The notes under the pieces are model-generated. The model did not search any database, was not told where the DNA came from, and saw nothing but the letters and a program-made list of their open reading frames with translations. From contig JALGPY010000001.1 in the NCBI GenBank assembly GCA_023055425.1, positions 109,535,057 through 109,599,056 of the forward strand: a DNA stretch of 64,000 nucleotides. The letters are read 5' to 3'. Shown here piece after piece: positions 12,575 to 23,500 of this stretch. This DNA is from Linanthus parryae. Its lineage: Eukaryota > Streptophyta > Magnoliopsida > Ericales > Polemoniaceae. Made by a program: the position numbers and the translations under genes. Numbering within the stretch: the first letter of the stretch is position 1; every line of letters begins with the position of its first letter.

Positions 12575-12914
12575 ATCTCCTCCCGTGAAGAACGTGTACA
12601 GGAAGAAACGGAAGCCAAGAGACGAGGACGTCCCACCGCCACTAAGTAAAAGAGTTCCCAAACCGCGCAAATGCGGTACATAGTTGGTAGTGAGAGTTTT
12701 GAAGTCTAGGACGTTGTGTTTTGAATTGAACATTTGTATTTTGGATCACAACGATAGACGTTTCAATTTTTTGAATGTAATATAAAGATTCATGTTTTTT
12801 CATACAATTTAAATGTCTATGTTATGTGATTTTGGACTGGTGCTGGAGTAGCAGTATTTTGACTTGCTTTGATCAGGGAGGCTCGGACAATTCTGTATAT
12901 CTCTGGAAATTGCA

Positions 12915-13173
12915 CAAGTACAAAACCGATTTTACTAAAATCGGTTTTACTTGTTAGAAACCGATAATATTAAAGTCGGTTCTTTAAAACCGATTTTCTT
13001 ACTATCGGTTATACCCCAGACCGGTAAAAAGTTAAAACCGAAAGTACCAAAATCGGTTTTGTTTTCAAGAACCGATCTTGGTACTGTCGGTTTCAAAACA
13101 CGTCCAAATTGGTATTTCTTCCCCAGTGGGGGTTTGATCGATTTTTGGCGCCTCAAAGTGAGTCAGTTTAGTG
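12915..13173 (-). repeat. Right terminal inverted repeat
   Basis: Ends CAGTTTAGTG at 13173. Read in reverse complement it aligns with 2395-2650, including the GGCGCC block, the AACCCCCACTGGGGAAG block and the alternating AACCGA/TCGGTT motifs. Confidence 0.75.
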
Positions 13174-13411
13174 AAAACCTTTCAGATCTGCCTCCTTCAA
13201 CCTTCTTAGCTAATCTATTAAGTGGGATCTTGTAGTCCAACTAATGGTATGATAACGAAGTTAAAGTTTTATTTGCTTGAGATATTACTCCGAATATGTA
13301 GAAAAAGAACACAAAGTTCATAATATGAAACTGAAGATAAAGACAACATTTGCAAGCTTAGTCTTATACAAACAAGTGAATGTAAGGTTCTTTTCCCTAA
13401 AAAGAGAGAAG

Positions 13412-13585
13412 TGTTATGAACTGAGAGAGAAAAGATGGAGACAATGTATGGAGGAATATCAAAGTTGTATTATTCTCTACCAAACCACTCTTTATAAAGA
13501 GTGTGGGAGTCAATCATAATCCTCTAAATATGGTATTACAATATTAGGGAATATTCATCATATCAATTAGTATTATTTCATAACA
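13412..13585 (-). repeat. Copia-2 3' LTR (left, intact)
   Basis: 174 bases from TGTTATGAACTG to TTTCATAACA. The minus-strand polypurine tract follows directly at 13586-13597. Confidence 0.88.
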
Positions 13586-13769
13586 CTCCCCCTTGAATAT
13601 TCACTACTGGTCTGCCTCGTTAAAACCTTTTCGCGTAAAACCCAATGGGAAAAACCGCAACTAAGGAAAAAGAGTACAGATGCTAAAACTACATCTCCCC
13701 CTCATAATAAGATACATTAGCGTAAAATATATTTTAGTTGACGCATCCCACACTTTTGAACATGTAACT

Positions 13770-15231
13770 TCAATGTTGATGATGGTAGTGCTTTTGTGAA
13801 CAAGTCTGCTGGATTTTCAGTTGAGCGCACTTGTTGGATGGAAACAACCCCCTTCTTTTGAAGCTCATGAGTAAAGAAAAACTTTGGAGATATGTGTTTA
13901 GTTCGATCACCTTTGATGAAGCCTTCCTTGAGTTGGCAATGCAGGCTGCATTATCTTCATATAACACTGTTGGGCTGTCATTTTTGAAATTTAATCCACA
14001 AGACCCTTTGACATGTTGAACAACTGATTTTAGCCACACGCATTCTCGACTAGCTTCATGGATCGAAAGAATCTATGAGTGGTTTGATGATGTTGCTACC
14101 ATAGTTTGCTTCATCGATCTCCATGATATAGCATTTCCTCCATAAGTGAAAACATACCCTTTTTGAGATCTTGCTTTATGTGGGTCCGATAAGTATCCAG
14201 CATCAGCATATCCAATGAGGGAGGTATTTTATCCACGAGGATAGAAAAGACTCATGTCTGTAGTGCCACGTAGATATCGCATGATGTGTTTAACACCGTT
14301 CCAATGCCTGCGAGTAGGGTTAGAACTGTACCTAGCCAAAAGATTGACAGAAAATGCAATATCTGGCCTTGTGCAATTTGCCAAAAACATCAAAGAACCA
14401 AATGCACTAAGGTATGGAACTTCAGGGCCAAGAGGTTCCTCGTCACTCTCTTGAGGACAGAAAGGATCTTTATTTACATCAAGCGACCTAACCACCATAG
14501 GAGTGGTTAGTGGATGTGATTTGTCCATACAAAATCTTTTAAGGACTTTTCAGTGTAATTTGATTGATGAAGTAACATTTCTTCAGGAAAGTGTTCAATT
14601 TGTAGACCGAGACAAAATCTCGTCTTTCCCAAATCCTTCATCTCAAATTCTTTTTTCAAGTAAGTTGCGTTTTGGGTAATATCTTCATGGGTTCCCACAA
14701 TATTCAAGTCATCCACGTATACTGCCACTATTACAAATCCATTTGTGGACTTCTTTATGAAGATACAAGGACAAATTGGATTGTTAACAAACCTTAATTT
14801 AAATAGGTATTCGCTCAAGTGATTGTACCACATTAGTCCCGATTGTTTTAATCCATATAAGAATCTTTGGAGCTTAATAGAATAAGCGGTACGTGGTTTG
14901 TTTGTTTTTCGCAGTTTCAGTCCTTCAACGACTTTCATATATATATGTCACTATGAAGTGAACCATATAGATATGTTGTAACCACGTCCATCAAATGCAT
15001 ATCTAAACTTTCCGATGCTGCCAAACTTATTATGAATTGAAAAGTAGTTGCATCCATTACAGACGAACATGTTTCTTCATAATCAATGTCTGGTCTTTGC
15101 GAGAAACATTGAGCTACAAGCTGAGCTTTATATCTTGTAATGTCGTTTTTCTCATTTCGTTTCCGCACAAAAACCCATTTAAATCCAATGGGTTTTACGT
15201 CATTAGGTGTTTTAACTATTGGTCCAAACAC
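13770..15231 (-). pseudogene. Copia-2 RT and RNase H remnant
   Basis: Four minus-strand fragments read as consecutive parts of a Copia RT and RNase H. 15231-14935 holds PIGFKWVFVRKRN and DIDYEETC. 14938-14507 holds the active site AVYVDDLNIVG and MKDLGKTRFCLGLQIEH. 14528-14229 holds CTRPDIAFSVNLLARYSSNP. 14039-13770 holds the RNase H end with LYEDNAACI. The catalytic YVDD is intact, but stops and frameshifts divide the gene, so it is not expected to work. The order fits gag-protease-integrase-RT-RNase H. Confidence 0.85.
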
Positions 15232-15887
15232 TTTATATTTTTCTAGTGAATTTAATTCAGCCCGTATAGCCTCTTTCCACTTTGGCCAATCATCATGACG
15301 TCGACATTCTTCAATTGACCGTGGTTCGTGATCGTCATCACTTATATGTAGTGCAACGTTAAAGACAAATGTGTCATCAATGACAACACTATTTCGATCC
15401 CATATTTTCCGGAATATATATAATTGATCGAGATCTCTTGATTTTCTGTTACCATATCGCCCACTTCAGGGGCTGAATTTAGATCAATCATTTTAGGGAT
15501 CGGATCACCAATTTTAATGGGATCATCAATTGTCTTTGTGGAATCTTTAGGATTCAACACAATTTCCTGATTTGTCTTCCTTTTTCTAGGAACCAAATAT
15601 TTTGAGCCAACATTTCTGCCACACTTTTGGCGTGCACTAGATTCATTTACTTGTAAGCTCGCATTTTGTCCTACAGGGAAGTGCTGGAAAATTCGCAGCC
15701 GGTATATGCGATTTAATAACTTTGCTTGTATCAACGAATGCATCAGGCATTTCGTTAGCTATGCTTTGCAACTTCAGGATTCTCTGCACTTCGAATTCAC
15801 ACTGGCTAGTTCGAGGATCCAAGTGTGTTATCAAAGTAGAATTCCAAGAAATTAATTGTCAAGCTTCAGGCTGCGACATGTCTCCCC

Positions 15888-17080
15888 CTAATTCGGGAAG
15901 ATCGATTCGTCAAATTGACAATCTGCAACGCGAGCTTGGAATAAATCCCCAGTTAAGGGTTTCAAAAATCTAATAATAGATGGAGAATCAAACCCAACAT
16001 AAATACCAAGTCTATGTTGGGGACCCATCTTGTTACGTTGTGGGGGTGAAATAGGAACATGCACAGCGCACCCAAAAACATGTAAATGAGATATATTTGG
16101 AGGTTGTCCAAGCACAAGTTGTTGGGGAGAATATTTAAGATACGTAGTGGGGCGTAAACGTATTAATGCAGCGGCATGTAAAACAGCATGTCCCCAAGCA
16201 GAAATGGGTAAATTAGTTTTCATCAACAATGGTTTAGCTATTAATTGAATTCTTTTAATATAAGATTCTGCTAAACCATTTTGAGTGTGTACATGCGCTA
16301 TTGGGTGCTCAACCTGTATCCCAACTCACATGCAATAGTCGCCAAATGATTGCGGAGTAAATTCACCAGCATTATCAAGACGAATAGATTTTATGGGATG
16401 ATCAGAGAAATGTGCTCTAAGCCTTATAATCATTCCTAAACGACCATATTTCGAGATGATAATAGGCATACATGCGACCATCTTGTAGAGCCATGAAGTA
16501 GTACCATGAAGTAGTACCATGAAGTAGTAAAAGGGATCACTAGGAGGATTGATTGGTCAACAAATATCTCCTTGAATACGTTCCAAGAACTTAGGAGGTT
16601 CAATACTAACTTTCATGTTTGATGGTCTAGCAATGTATTTTCCTTGAGAACAAGCGGTGCATGGATATTCTTTTGGCAAAATAATCTTTTTATCTTTTAG
16701 TGGATGCCCGCTTGAGTTCTCAATGATTCTTCGAATCATAATTGCGCCGGGGTGCCCAAGCCTATTATGCCAAAGCATAACAGTTGTGGGATATTTTTGT
16801 TTTATGGCGACATTGACTTCAACTGCTTGGATAATTGTATGATACAATCCAGATGATAAAGCAGGAAGTTTTTCTAATACATGTTTTTTGTCTGAAACAG
16901 TGGATGTAATACACATGTACTCCACCTCATTCTCATTAAGAGTTTCAATGTGGTACCCATTTTAGCGGATATATTTAAAACTCGGCAAATTTCTACTAGA
17001 TTTGCTAGAGTATAATACCTCTTCGACATGGAATATTGTTCCACCGGGCAATATGATAGAGGCTCTTTCGGTGCCTTCAA
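15888..17080 (-). pseudogene. Copia-2 pre-integrase and integrase remnant
   Basis: 16925-16557 carries the zinc-binding pre-integrase region (LWHNRLGHPG with its two histidines, then CTACSQGK with its two cysteines). 16520-16326 carries the core around IRLDNAGEF. 16229-15888 carries AALIRLRPT and the domain end (HVFGCAVHVPI, LGIYVGFDSPSIIRFL). A short duplication (ATGAAGTAGTACC) sits near 16495-16520. Frames are interrupted several times. The 15232-15887 stretch is the variable linker to RT and holds no motif I can name. Confidence 0.8.
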
Positions 17081-17395
17081 TTAAACTTGATGTACCCGAA
17101 ATTGTGTGCACATATGCTTGATTAGGGGAAATTTGCGAAAAATATTACTTATGGCGCAAAATTATGTGAGTTGTTCACTGTCCACCAAGCATGTGTCTTC
17201 AGAATTCATTATTTTATCTATAATTAAAAGATAAATATTTGATAAGTAAAAGAAACTTCTCATATTAAACTTTCAATCCTACTAAAAAGAAATAACAATG
17301 TCTGAAGTTCTTATCAAGGAACATTATTCATCCTAAGCTGGAATAAAAAAATCAAAAATTAAATGAATTAAAAAAATCTAAATGAGTTCAGTTGT

Positions 17396-18470
17396 CTAAA
17401 CAAAATCAGGCTCTGTAAAGGGGCTATCGACTTGCGGATCAGGAGCAAAGAAGTCATTAACATCAAAATCTTTGAGATCTATTGGCTGCTCATACTCAAC
17501 ATGGTTTGATTCATTAAATGTAGCACTCCCATTTCTGAATGCTTGATAGAGATTAACCAGGTGTCGTGGTGTACGACAAACATGTTCCCAATGGCCATCA
17601 GTTCCACATCTGTTACATTTTTGTCCCTGTTTGGGAGGTGCTTTTTCAACATCTTCTTGTGAATTCTGATGTTTCCCACCATTATTTCTCCCCCTGTTTT
17701 GTGATGGTGCTCCTCTTTTGTTGATATTGGAGGGCATATGTTGTGGAGGCTCACGGTGCCAAAAATTTCTCTTAACATGACCGCGTGCATGACGGCGACC
17801 ATGTCTACGACCACGTCCACAACCACGTGGGTTATTTTGACCACGTAAAACAACATTCGCTTCAGGGAATGCATTATTACTCACGGCAAGGGGAGGGGTC
17901 GAGCCAGTCGGACGCTGTTCATGATTTTTCTTCAATATGGCATTGTTTCTTTCCGCAACCAATAAACAAGAAATCAGTTCAGAATATTTTTTGAATCCCT
18001 TTTCTCGATACTGCTGTTGCAGGAGTATATTCGAGCAATGGAAGGTAGATAATGTCTTTTACAATAATTTCTCATTAGTGACGTTCTCGCCACAAATTTT
18101 TAGCAGGGATGTAATTTTTAAGAGTGCGGAGTTATAACTGTTTACCGTATTGTAATCCTGAAACCTCAGGTGTATCCAATCATAACGAGACAGGGGGAGT
18201 AAGATAGACTTCAGGTGCTCGTATTGCTTATTCCATAAGACGATGGGGTCCTTAATAGTAAGGTACTCATTTTTTAAATCCTCGTCTATATGGCAGCGCA
18301 AAAATATCAATGCATCGGCGCGCTCCTTTTCGGACGCGATATTGTCTGCTTTTATAGTGTGCCCAAGACCTCTTGAGTCTAGGTGCAATCCAGCATCACG
18401 AGTCCACGACAAATATTTTTTTCCAGTTATATGAAGTCCAGTGAACTCGAGCTTCGCGATGTTAGACATT
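17396..18470 (-). pseudogene. Copia-2 gag remnant
   Basis: A plausible start near 18470 gives MSNIAKLEFTGLHITGKKYL, the usual beginning of a Copia gag, followed by DEDLKNEYLT and RYDWIHLRFQDY. After a frame break the second part (17962-17396) carries an Arg/Gly/His-rich stretch and a CCHC knuckle, CNRCGTDGHWEHVC. Gag forms the particle and binds the RNA. The break between the two parts (about 17963-18058) makes it a pseudogene. Confidence 0.82.
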
Positions 18471-18599
18471 GTGAATCTAAGAAAAAGAAATAGGACGAAA
18501 GTTAAATTATGAGCAAGAACTGTTACACTGATAAGTGATTTACGAAATAAATAGACAATAAAACGTAATAAACTGTTCATTATTTCCTGTGTTTTTTTT

Positions 18600-19100
18600 A
18601 AATATGGACTATTCCCTCTATAATATTTTCAAAACACGCCTTACAACTTGAAAGCTTAGGCAGTTCAGCTGGCTTTAGCATCTGTAGAATGTTGTTTGCG
18701 CAGCTGCACGTTGGAAGTTCGAATCTCATAAGCATCGTTTTTTTCTACAGACAGCAGCAGTTTATTTATTTTTTCTTTTTCTTTTCCGTTTGATGCTGTA
18801 CATCAGTGTATAATGAAAAAAATTTAATAGTCTAATAGTGTAGATTAGGTGAAACAACTTGTAACATAAGGAGATCTTTGATCTGTTAGTTTTCTGTTAG
18901 TTTTGCCCACCAGGTTGTGGGTTCTATCCCCAACATCGGCATTTTTTTATTTGCTAAAAACGTAGGTATAATATAAATAAAAGACATTGAAAGACAATAA
19001 GTACGTGGTGCACCAGTGGTCACTCGCTGCTGCTTAAGGGTGTCTTTGGACCCCATCTCTTGGGTTCGAACCTGCTGGCGAGCAGTCCTTTTTTTTTTCC
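18600..19100 (+). repeat. Three tRNA-like modules in the Copia-2 leader
   Basis: Three successive stretches each contain a B-box-like motif followed by a T run on the plus strand. These are GAAGTTCGAATCTC near 18716 (T run near 18740), GTGGGTTCTATCCCC near 18917 (T run near 18945), and TTGGGTTCGAACCTG near 19062 (T run near 19090). The first and third also have an A-box-like upstream part (CAGCTGGCTTTAGCAT; CCAGTGGTCACTCGC). They could be decayed tRNA-derived SINEs, antisense to the retroelement. Confidence 0.45.
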
Positions 19101-19274
19101 TTTTTTTTGAATCTTGCCAATGAGCATTGTTATTGGTCACTCTCTAGATCTAATTGTATATCGAGGCTTAGGTTTTGAGCAGCTCTTTTTTTTTTATAAA
19201 CCCTTAGGATAGACCAATTTTTTTTCTCTTTTGATATAAATAAAAAAACTTTGTCTTTTGATCTCCTCTTCCAG

Positions 19275-19296
19275 TAGAGCGAAAGTGCTGATAACG
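19275..19296 (-). other. Copia-2 primer-binding region (atypical)
   Basis: Next to the right LTR start, the minus strand reads CGTTATCAGCACTTTCGCTC. It lacks the TGG expected of a tRNA 3' end. Its complement GTGCTGATAACG looks like a tRNA anticodon stem-loop, which would fit Copia elements that prime from an internal tRNA segment. Confidence 0.5.
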
Positions 19297-19306
19297 TGTT
19301 ATGAAC

Positions 19307-19807
19307 TGAGAGAGAGCGAGAGACAGTATATGGCCAGAGCTTTAGCGTGATCAGAAGATTGCAATGAAGGGTTAAAGACCCTATATATAGTGGGGAATGT
19401 GACCGTTGTAGTGGGTTAATGCGCCCATTAATGGCGGCTTAACTACCTCAACCATAACGGCACGTTCGACCGCATATATAGGGACCGTTTACGCACTTCG
19501 CCCGTGTATACCGGAACCGTTATGAGGTCGACCAGGCTTATGGGACATGTTGCCATAAATCTCTCAAAGCAGTTATCAAGGGTCGCGCGCGGGCTTGGTT
19601 GTCGCTCGTGCGCGACAGATCTTACTCTAGCCTCTAAACCACTGAGTCCCTACAAGTCCCATGTGGAATGATATGCAAAAGGATCTGTCTCGCAGCCCCC
19701 ATATGGATAAGCATGGGTAATGCTCATGTGATATTGGAGCACCACCAGATGTGCTAGACGACTACCACGTGTAAGCTGACTCACGTGGCTAGAATACACT
19801 ATCTACA
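19307..19807 (-). repeat. Gypsy 3' LTR (left), truncated at its outer end
   Basis: Aligns with 32486-32981 with scattered substitutions; shared blocks include CCCTATATATAGTGGGGAATG and GCGCCCATTAATGGCGGC. The outermost roughly 107 bases present in the right LTR (32379-32485) are missing, and Copia-2 LTR sequence takes their place. The join lies in GAGAGAG-rich sequence shared by both LTRs. Confidence 0.85.
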
Positions 19808-19820
19808 TTAGCCCCCTTTT
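19808..19820 (-). other. Gypsy polypurine tract
   Basis: Minus-strand AAAAGGGGGCTAA ends directly at the LTR start TGTAGATAG. It is the expected plus-strand primer and confirms the minus orientation. Confidence 0.85.
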
Positions 19821-20059
19821 AGCGCGTGGAGACACTTATCAGATGAACTTCAATGCGCAAAAACTAGTGCACGCGTTGTAGCCACGCACCAATTAAAATG
19901 TCCGAGATATCAGCCCCTGTGCATGTCATTATAGCCTAGAATCCCTAGAGTCGTGCCTTCTGTTCCTCTAGGGTTTTAGCCGTGACATCATCAGAGGCCT
20001 GTGATTGCGTGATTCGGCGGTGACTGTTGCGATTCGACAACTGAAAGGACGCGACTCTT

Positions 20060-20567
20060 CAGCAAATTTGAATAAATACTCCTCATCCTCCATTGTTGAA
20101 AGCTACTGCTTCTCTCTAGAGTGAATTTTTACTGAGAATCTCCGAGCGAAAATCCAGATCATCAATCACCAGTTCTTCTGGGCGAATCGTCTCCTTCAGA
20201 TTGCTTCAACAACACAAGGTTGGTTCACTTTGAGTTTGATTAATGTTCCTAATATGAATTTCTCTGTTGAATTTGAAACCCAGAAACATTCAAAGACCCA
20301 CCATTGATTGTAACTGTCGGAAAAGTTCTTAAAACCCTAAAAGACTGAAATTTGAAAATTTTGGTATTCTGGAATTCTAAACCCAGGGAAATGGAACCCT
20401 GAACTTGTAATTTCCAAAATTGAAGCTAATGTAAGCCAACTCGAAACCCAGAATCTTGGAACTCTTAAACCCAAAAATTTGTTTGAAATTTATTCTTGAG
20501 TTCCTGCTTGAATTAAATCTAAAGGTGGACATATTTCTCCCCCCCCCCCTTTTGCTTTGTTGTAGAT
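20060..20567 (+). promoter_or_regulatory. Putative promoter and 5' leader with intron of the antisense PMD gene
   Basis: An AATAAATACTC TATA-like motif lies near 20070. A pyrimidine-rich leader follows, ending near 20218 at ACAAG followed by GTTGGT, a plausible donor. A T-rich tract and the acceptor TTGTTGTAG stand just before the ATG at 20568. This arrangement suggests that the antisense gene has its own promoter and a leader intron independent of the retrotransposon LTR. Based on sequence inspection only. Confidence 0.45.
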
Positions 20568-23500
20568 ATGGCCAGAACAAAGGCAACTAAATCTGTGAAA
20601 GAAGCTGATGAGATTCCTGATCTTCCTAAATCTTTGTGGAAGAAAGCTCCTTACCTGGGTGGTGAAGACTACTACCACACCAGTGTCAAGCTAAAGAGAC
20701 TGCCTGATCCTGTTTCTAAGGATCTGTTATTGCTAACCCCTCCGCCTAGTCGTGAAGAGTTAGGTTTTATTGATGCCAAGGACGTAGTCAGATTGGGTCT
20801 TGAAAATGGATTCTATCCACATACTGAAATCTCGACCCAGGCTTTCGTGAATAAGCTGGATTTAATGGATGAGTGGACTGACCATGTATTGACTTATCAT
20901 GCCGTCAATCTGACCCAAGCTGGGGTCTACTACGCCATGAGGGCTACGAAGGGTGCTGCTGTGAAACTGGATCAAACCATGCTTCTAAATCTCTTCTCCA
21001 GGTATTCACCAATAACCCATACCTTCCATTTTGCTGAGTTCGAGACAGACCCCAACTTGGAGGACGTGCACATGCTGTATGACCTTCCTCCCATGGGCGA
21101 GGTCGATCCCTTGGCTGCACTGGAAACTGATGAAGAGCTCGCTCTATATGAGCAGATGGTTGAATGCATAGCGGAGGTCAAGAATATTTCTACTCATTGG
21201 ACATCTGCGAAACCCCTTACAAAATTTCAATTAATCGACACATCTGCGAAGAATACTTGGAGCAAATGGGTGCAGTACTTCTTCCGTGATTATGCAAATA
21301 GCAAGATCAGTAAATAGCTACTGAGAAAGGACCCCAAGGCGGAGAATTACAAAGAAGGCAAGGGGTACAACTGGACTTTGTGTGGTTTCCTTTGTATTTG
21401 GCTTTCACGGTACTTGATTAATGGTCATCCTCATGATGGGGTATTCTATCAAGTTTTGCCTATTTATGTTCGCCTATCCTTAGGCCAGAACGTTGCACTC
21501 AGGCCTCTGGTGTTGGGAACCCTTTACCATCGATTAGACCAGCTTGTGGTTGCAGTGAAAGAGTCGCGCGGGCGACTTGATGTTCTGTCTTTTGTCAACA
21601 TTTCCTTCTCACCATGTGGGTTTTTTAAGGTGGCCTTCCTATGCTCCTACCCTTCAAGAGCCAGATCATGGAATGTTCCTGGTGCTCAGAACGCGCTTCG
21701 GTGTGGGAGAGCTTCACGGTGGTATAGGACAAAGGATCATAAGTGTGCATGGAGTTTGATCTGCGATGATCGAACCAAGTTTGTTGCTAGGCCTTATGCC
21801 ACTCGCATTGAAGAGATGCGATTCTACTCGCGTATGTATCCGTTTGAAGGTGGACGCATCTCCAAGGACAACCTTATCAAAGGGCCCAGCTGTTTCAGGG
21901 AGTTCGTTTATTGGTGCTTGAGAGGCTCATTGCCCGCTCTTGCTGAGCATATCACTCAGATATCGCCCAAGTATGAGCATATCAGAGTTGACGTTGATCC
22001 CACTCGCGTATGCCCCCAGCTGGGTTATGACATGTGGCACCTTCTCTCTGGCCTAGCGCAGTACGTATAGGTTGTTACAAGAGCCTGCTGACACCCAAGT
22101 GTAAGTCTACTCTACTTGCTAGTCTGCCTTTTGATCAACCTTCAGGGAAGCTCCAGGGTCACCCCACCAAAAGTTGGATCTCTTTCTGAAATACTCAGCT
22201 GGCAAGGTTTGCAAAATCTGCTTCACCGCGCATCAGCACGGCTCCCTCTATTAGAAGGAATTCCTTCCCATTTCGTCAAATATGCAGTTTGGTTGTCTCT
22301 GCCTACGGGTTTTATTCCTTGCTGGACAGGGAAAATCACTTATGTGCCAACGTGATCCTTTCTGAGAAGGTGGCCGCTGTTAAAGACGGACTTCAAAGCA
22401 TGATTGAGTACAGTGAATCCTTTTCTAAAGTAAATACCACCTCTTTTTCTTTCTTGAAATGAATCTTTTTTGGGTGTAGTGTCTTACATAAATTTCATCT
22501 TTTCAGTGCTGCTTGAGTAGGTTTGCATCTGGATACCGTTGTACTGCGCTGGTTGATGTTATCCTTCATGAAAAGAGAAGTAAGAAGGTCATCCCTTTGA
22601 GTATGAAGATGGATCCTAAAGTGGAGACTCTGCTGCGCCAGGAGATGGATGTATTCGTTCGCTCTCTGATAAGCGAGAGTGCTGAAGCGGACGCATAGGT
22701 TGCTCCAAGGCTAAAAGGCGAAAACAAAAGTCGATTGTGATTTCTTCGCCGCCCAGGGAAGTTTCGGTTTCGCCGCCCACGGAGGCTTCTGCTCCCAAAG
22801 GCAAAGGTAAAGGTCGTCTGCGTAGCAAGTCTCGAAATGAATTTGTAGTTGAAGATTTTATCCCATATGATCAGGAGGAAGAATATAGAGAAGAAAGAGA
22901 ACAAGAAAGAGAACAAGAAGAAAGGCAAGAAAGTTCAGAAGGTAATTGAATGAACTTATTTTTTCTTCAATCAAAATTTTCAACAATAATGTTGTTAAAA
23001 CAAATTCTCTCTTAGAAGATGATGATGCTGAGACCATCAGGCCAAGGAATGTAGACGAACAAAGGGCTCTTGCCCAAATGCGTCAAGTGAACCCATAGAT
23101 GCGGCCATAATCGAGGAGTCCAAGAGGATGGCTGCTGAGGCAGAAGAGAGAAGAAGGAAACGCGAGGAGGATGATGTGGAAAAAGTTAAAAGGAGAAGTA
23201 TGGAAGAGCAACATGCTGGAAGCATGAGTGTGAGTGCTCTAGAACAAGCGCAACATGATTTCGAGGAAATCGCTGGTGGTGAAGAAGGTACGATTTTTAA
23301 TCTTGCTGTAACTTAGCAAGAGGTAACCTTCGGTGCATTAAAGCATGGCGTGTCTAAACATGACATTCGCCGATGGTTAGTGGAAAAGTGTGGCGAACCC
23401 TCAGGTAAGTACTCGAACAATGTTTGCAAGTGAAGTTAACAAGTCATTCCATACTGTAACAACTTTTCACATGACGTCAGGTCATGCACACCTTAAAGAT

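Larger units (their letters stand above)
2984..12683 (+). pseudogene. Plant mobile domain (PMD) gene, split by a Copia element
   Basis: The first block (2984 to about 3430) has the order of motifs seen in the C-terminal half of PMD proteins, often annotated as aminotransferase-like or phosphatase 7 long form homologues: WDPY, then CxxxxxxW, then PLICFEIVEHYFPDRVLRQF, then a DW/W pair, then YMEWYRRVTR. A single in-frame TAG at 3233-3235 interrupts it. An intron ends at TTTGTAG (3519); exon 2 runs from 3520 to 4078 and encodes a basic patch and a Pro/Thr-rich repeat linker. A GTAAGT donor follows, then an acceptor before 4162. Exon 3 is broken at 4290 by Copia-1 and resumes after one copy of the 5-bp target, ending in a basic tail and TAG at 12681-12683. 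Removing the insert restores the frame. PMD proteins are plant-specific, and some act in silencing and nuclear regulation; the role of transposon-borne forms is unknown. I do not see the N-terminal half. Confidence 0.7.
2395..13173 (+). mobile_element. DNA transposon with long terminal inverted repeats, carrying a PMD gene
   Basis: The left end CACTAAACTGGCCCGCTTTG at 2395 is matched in inverted orientation by the right end at 13173. Similarity runs inward for roughly 250 bases on each side (2395-2650 and 12915-13173). Both arms are rich in AACCGA/TCGGTT motifs. The CACTA ends and CGGT-rich subterminal repeats suggest CACTA, while the long inverted repeats suggest a Mutator-like element. No transposase was found, so the superfamily stays open. 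The bases just outside (TTT left, AAA right) extend the inverted match rather than forming a direct target duplication. The cargo is a PMD gene on the plus strand, now split by a Copia insertion that makes up about 8.3 of the 10.8 kb. Confidence 0.7.

Noticed and set aside
12947..13235. ORFs on both strands rich in repeated KPK/GFN residues
   Set aside because: They translate the AACCGA/TCGGTT motifs of the right terminal inverted repeat.
18995..19085. A functional tRNA gene
   Set aside because: A B box is present, but no acceptor stem or complete cloverleaf can be drawn.
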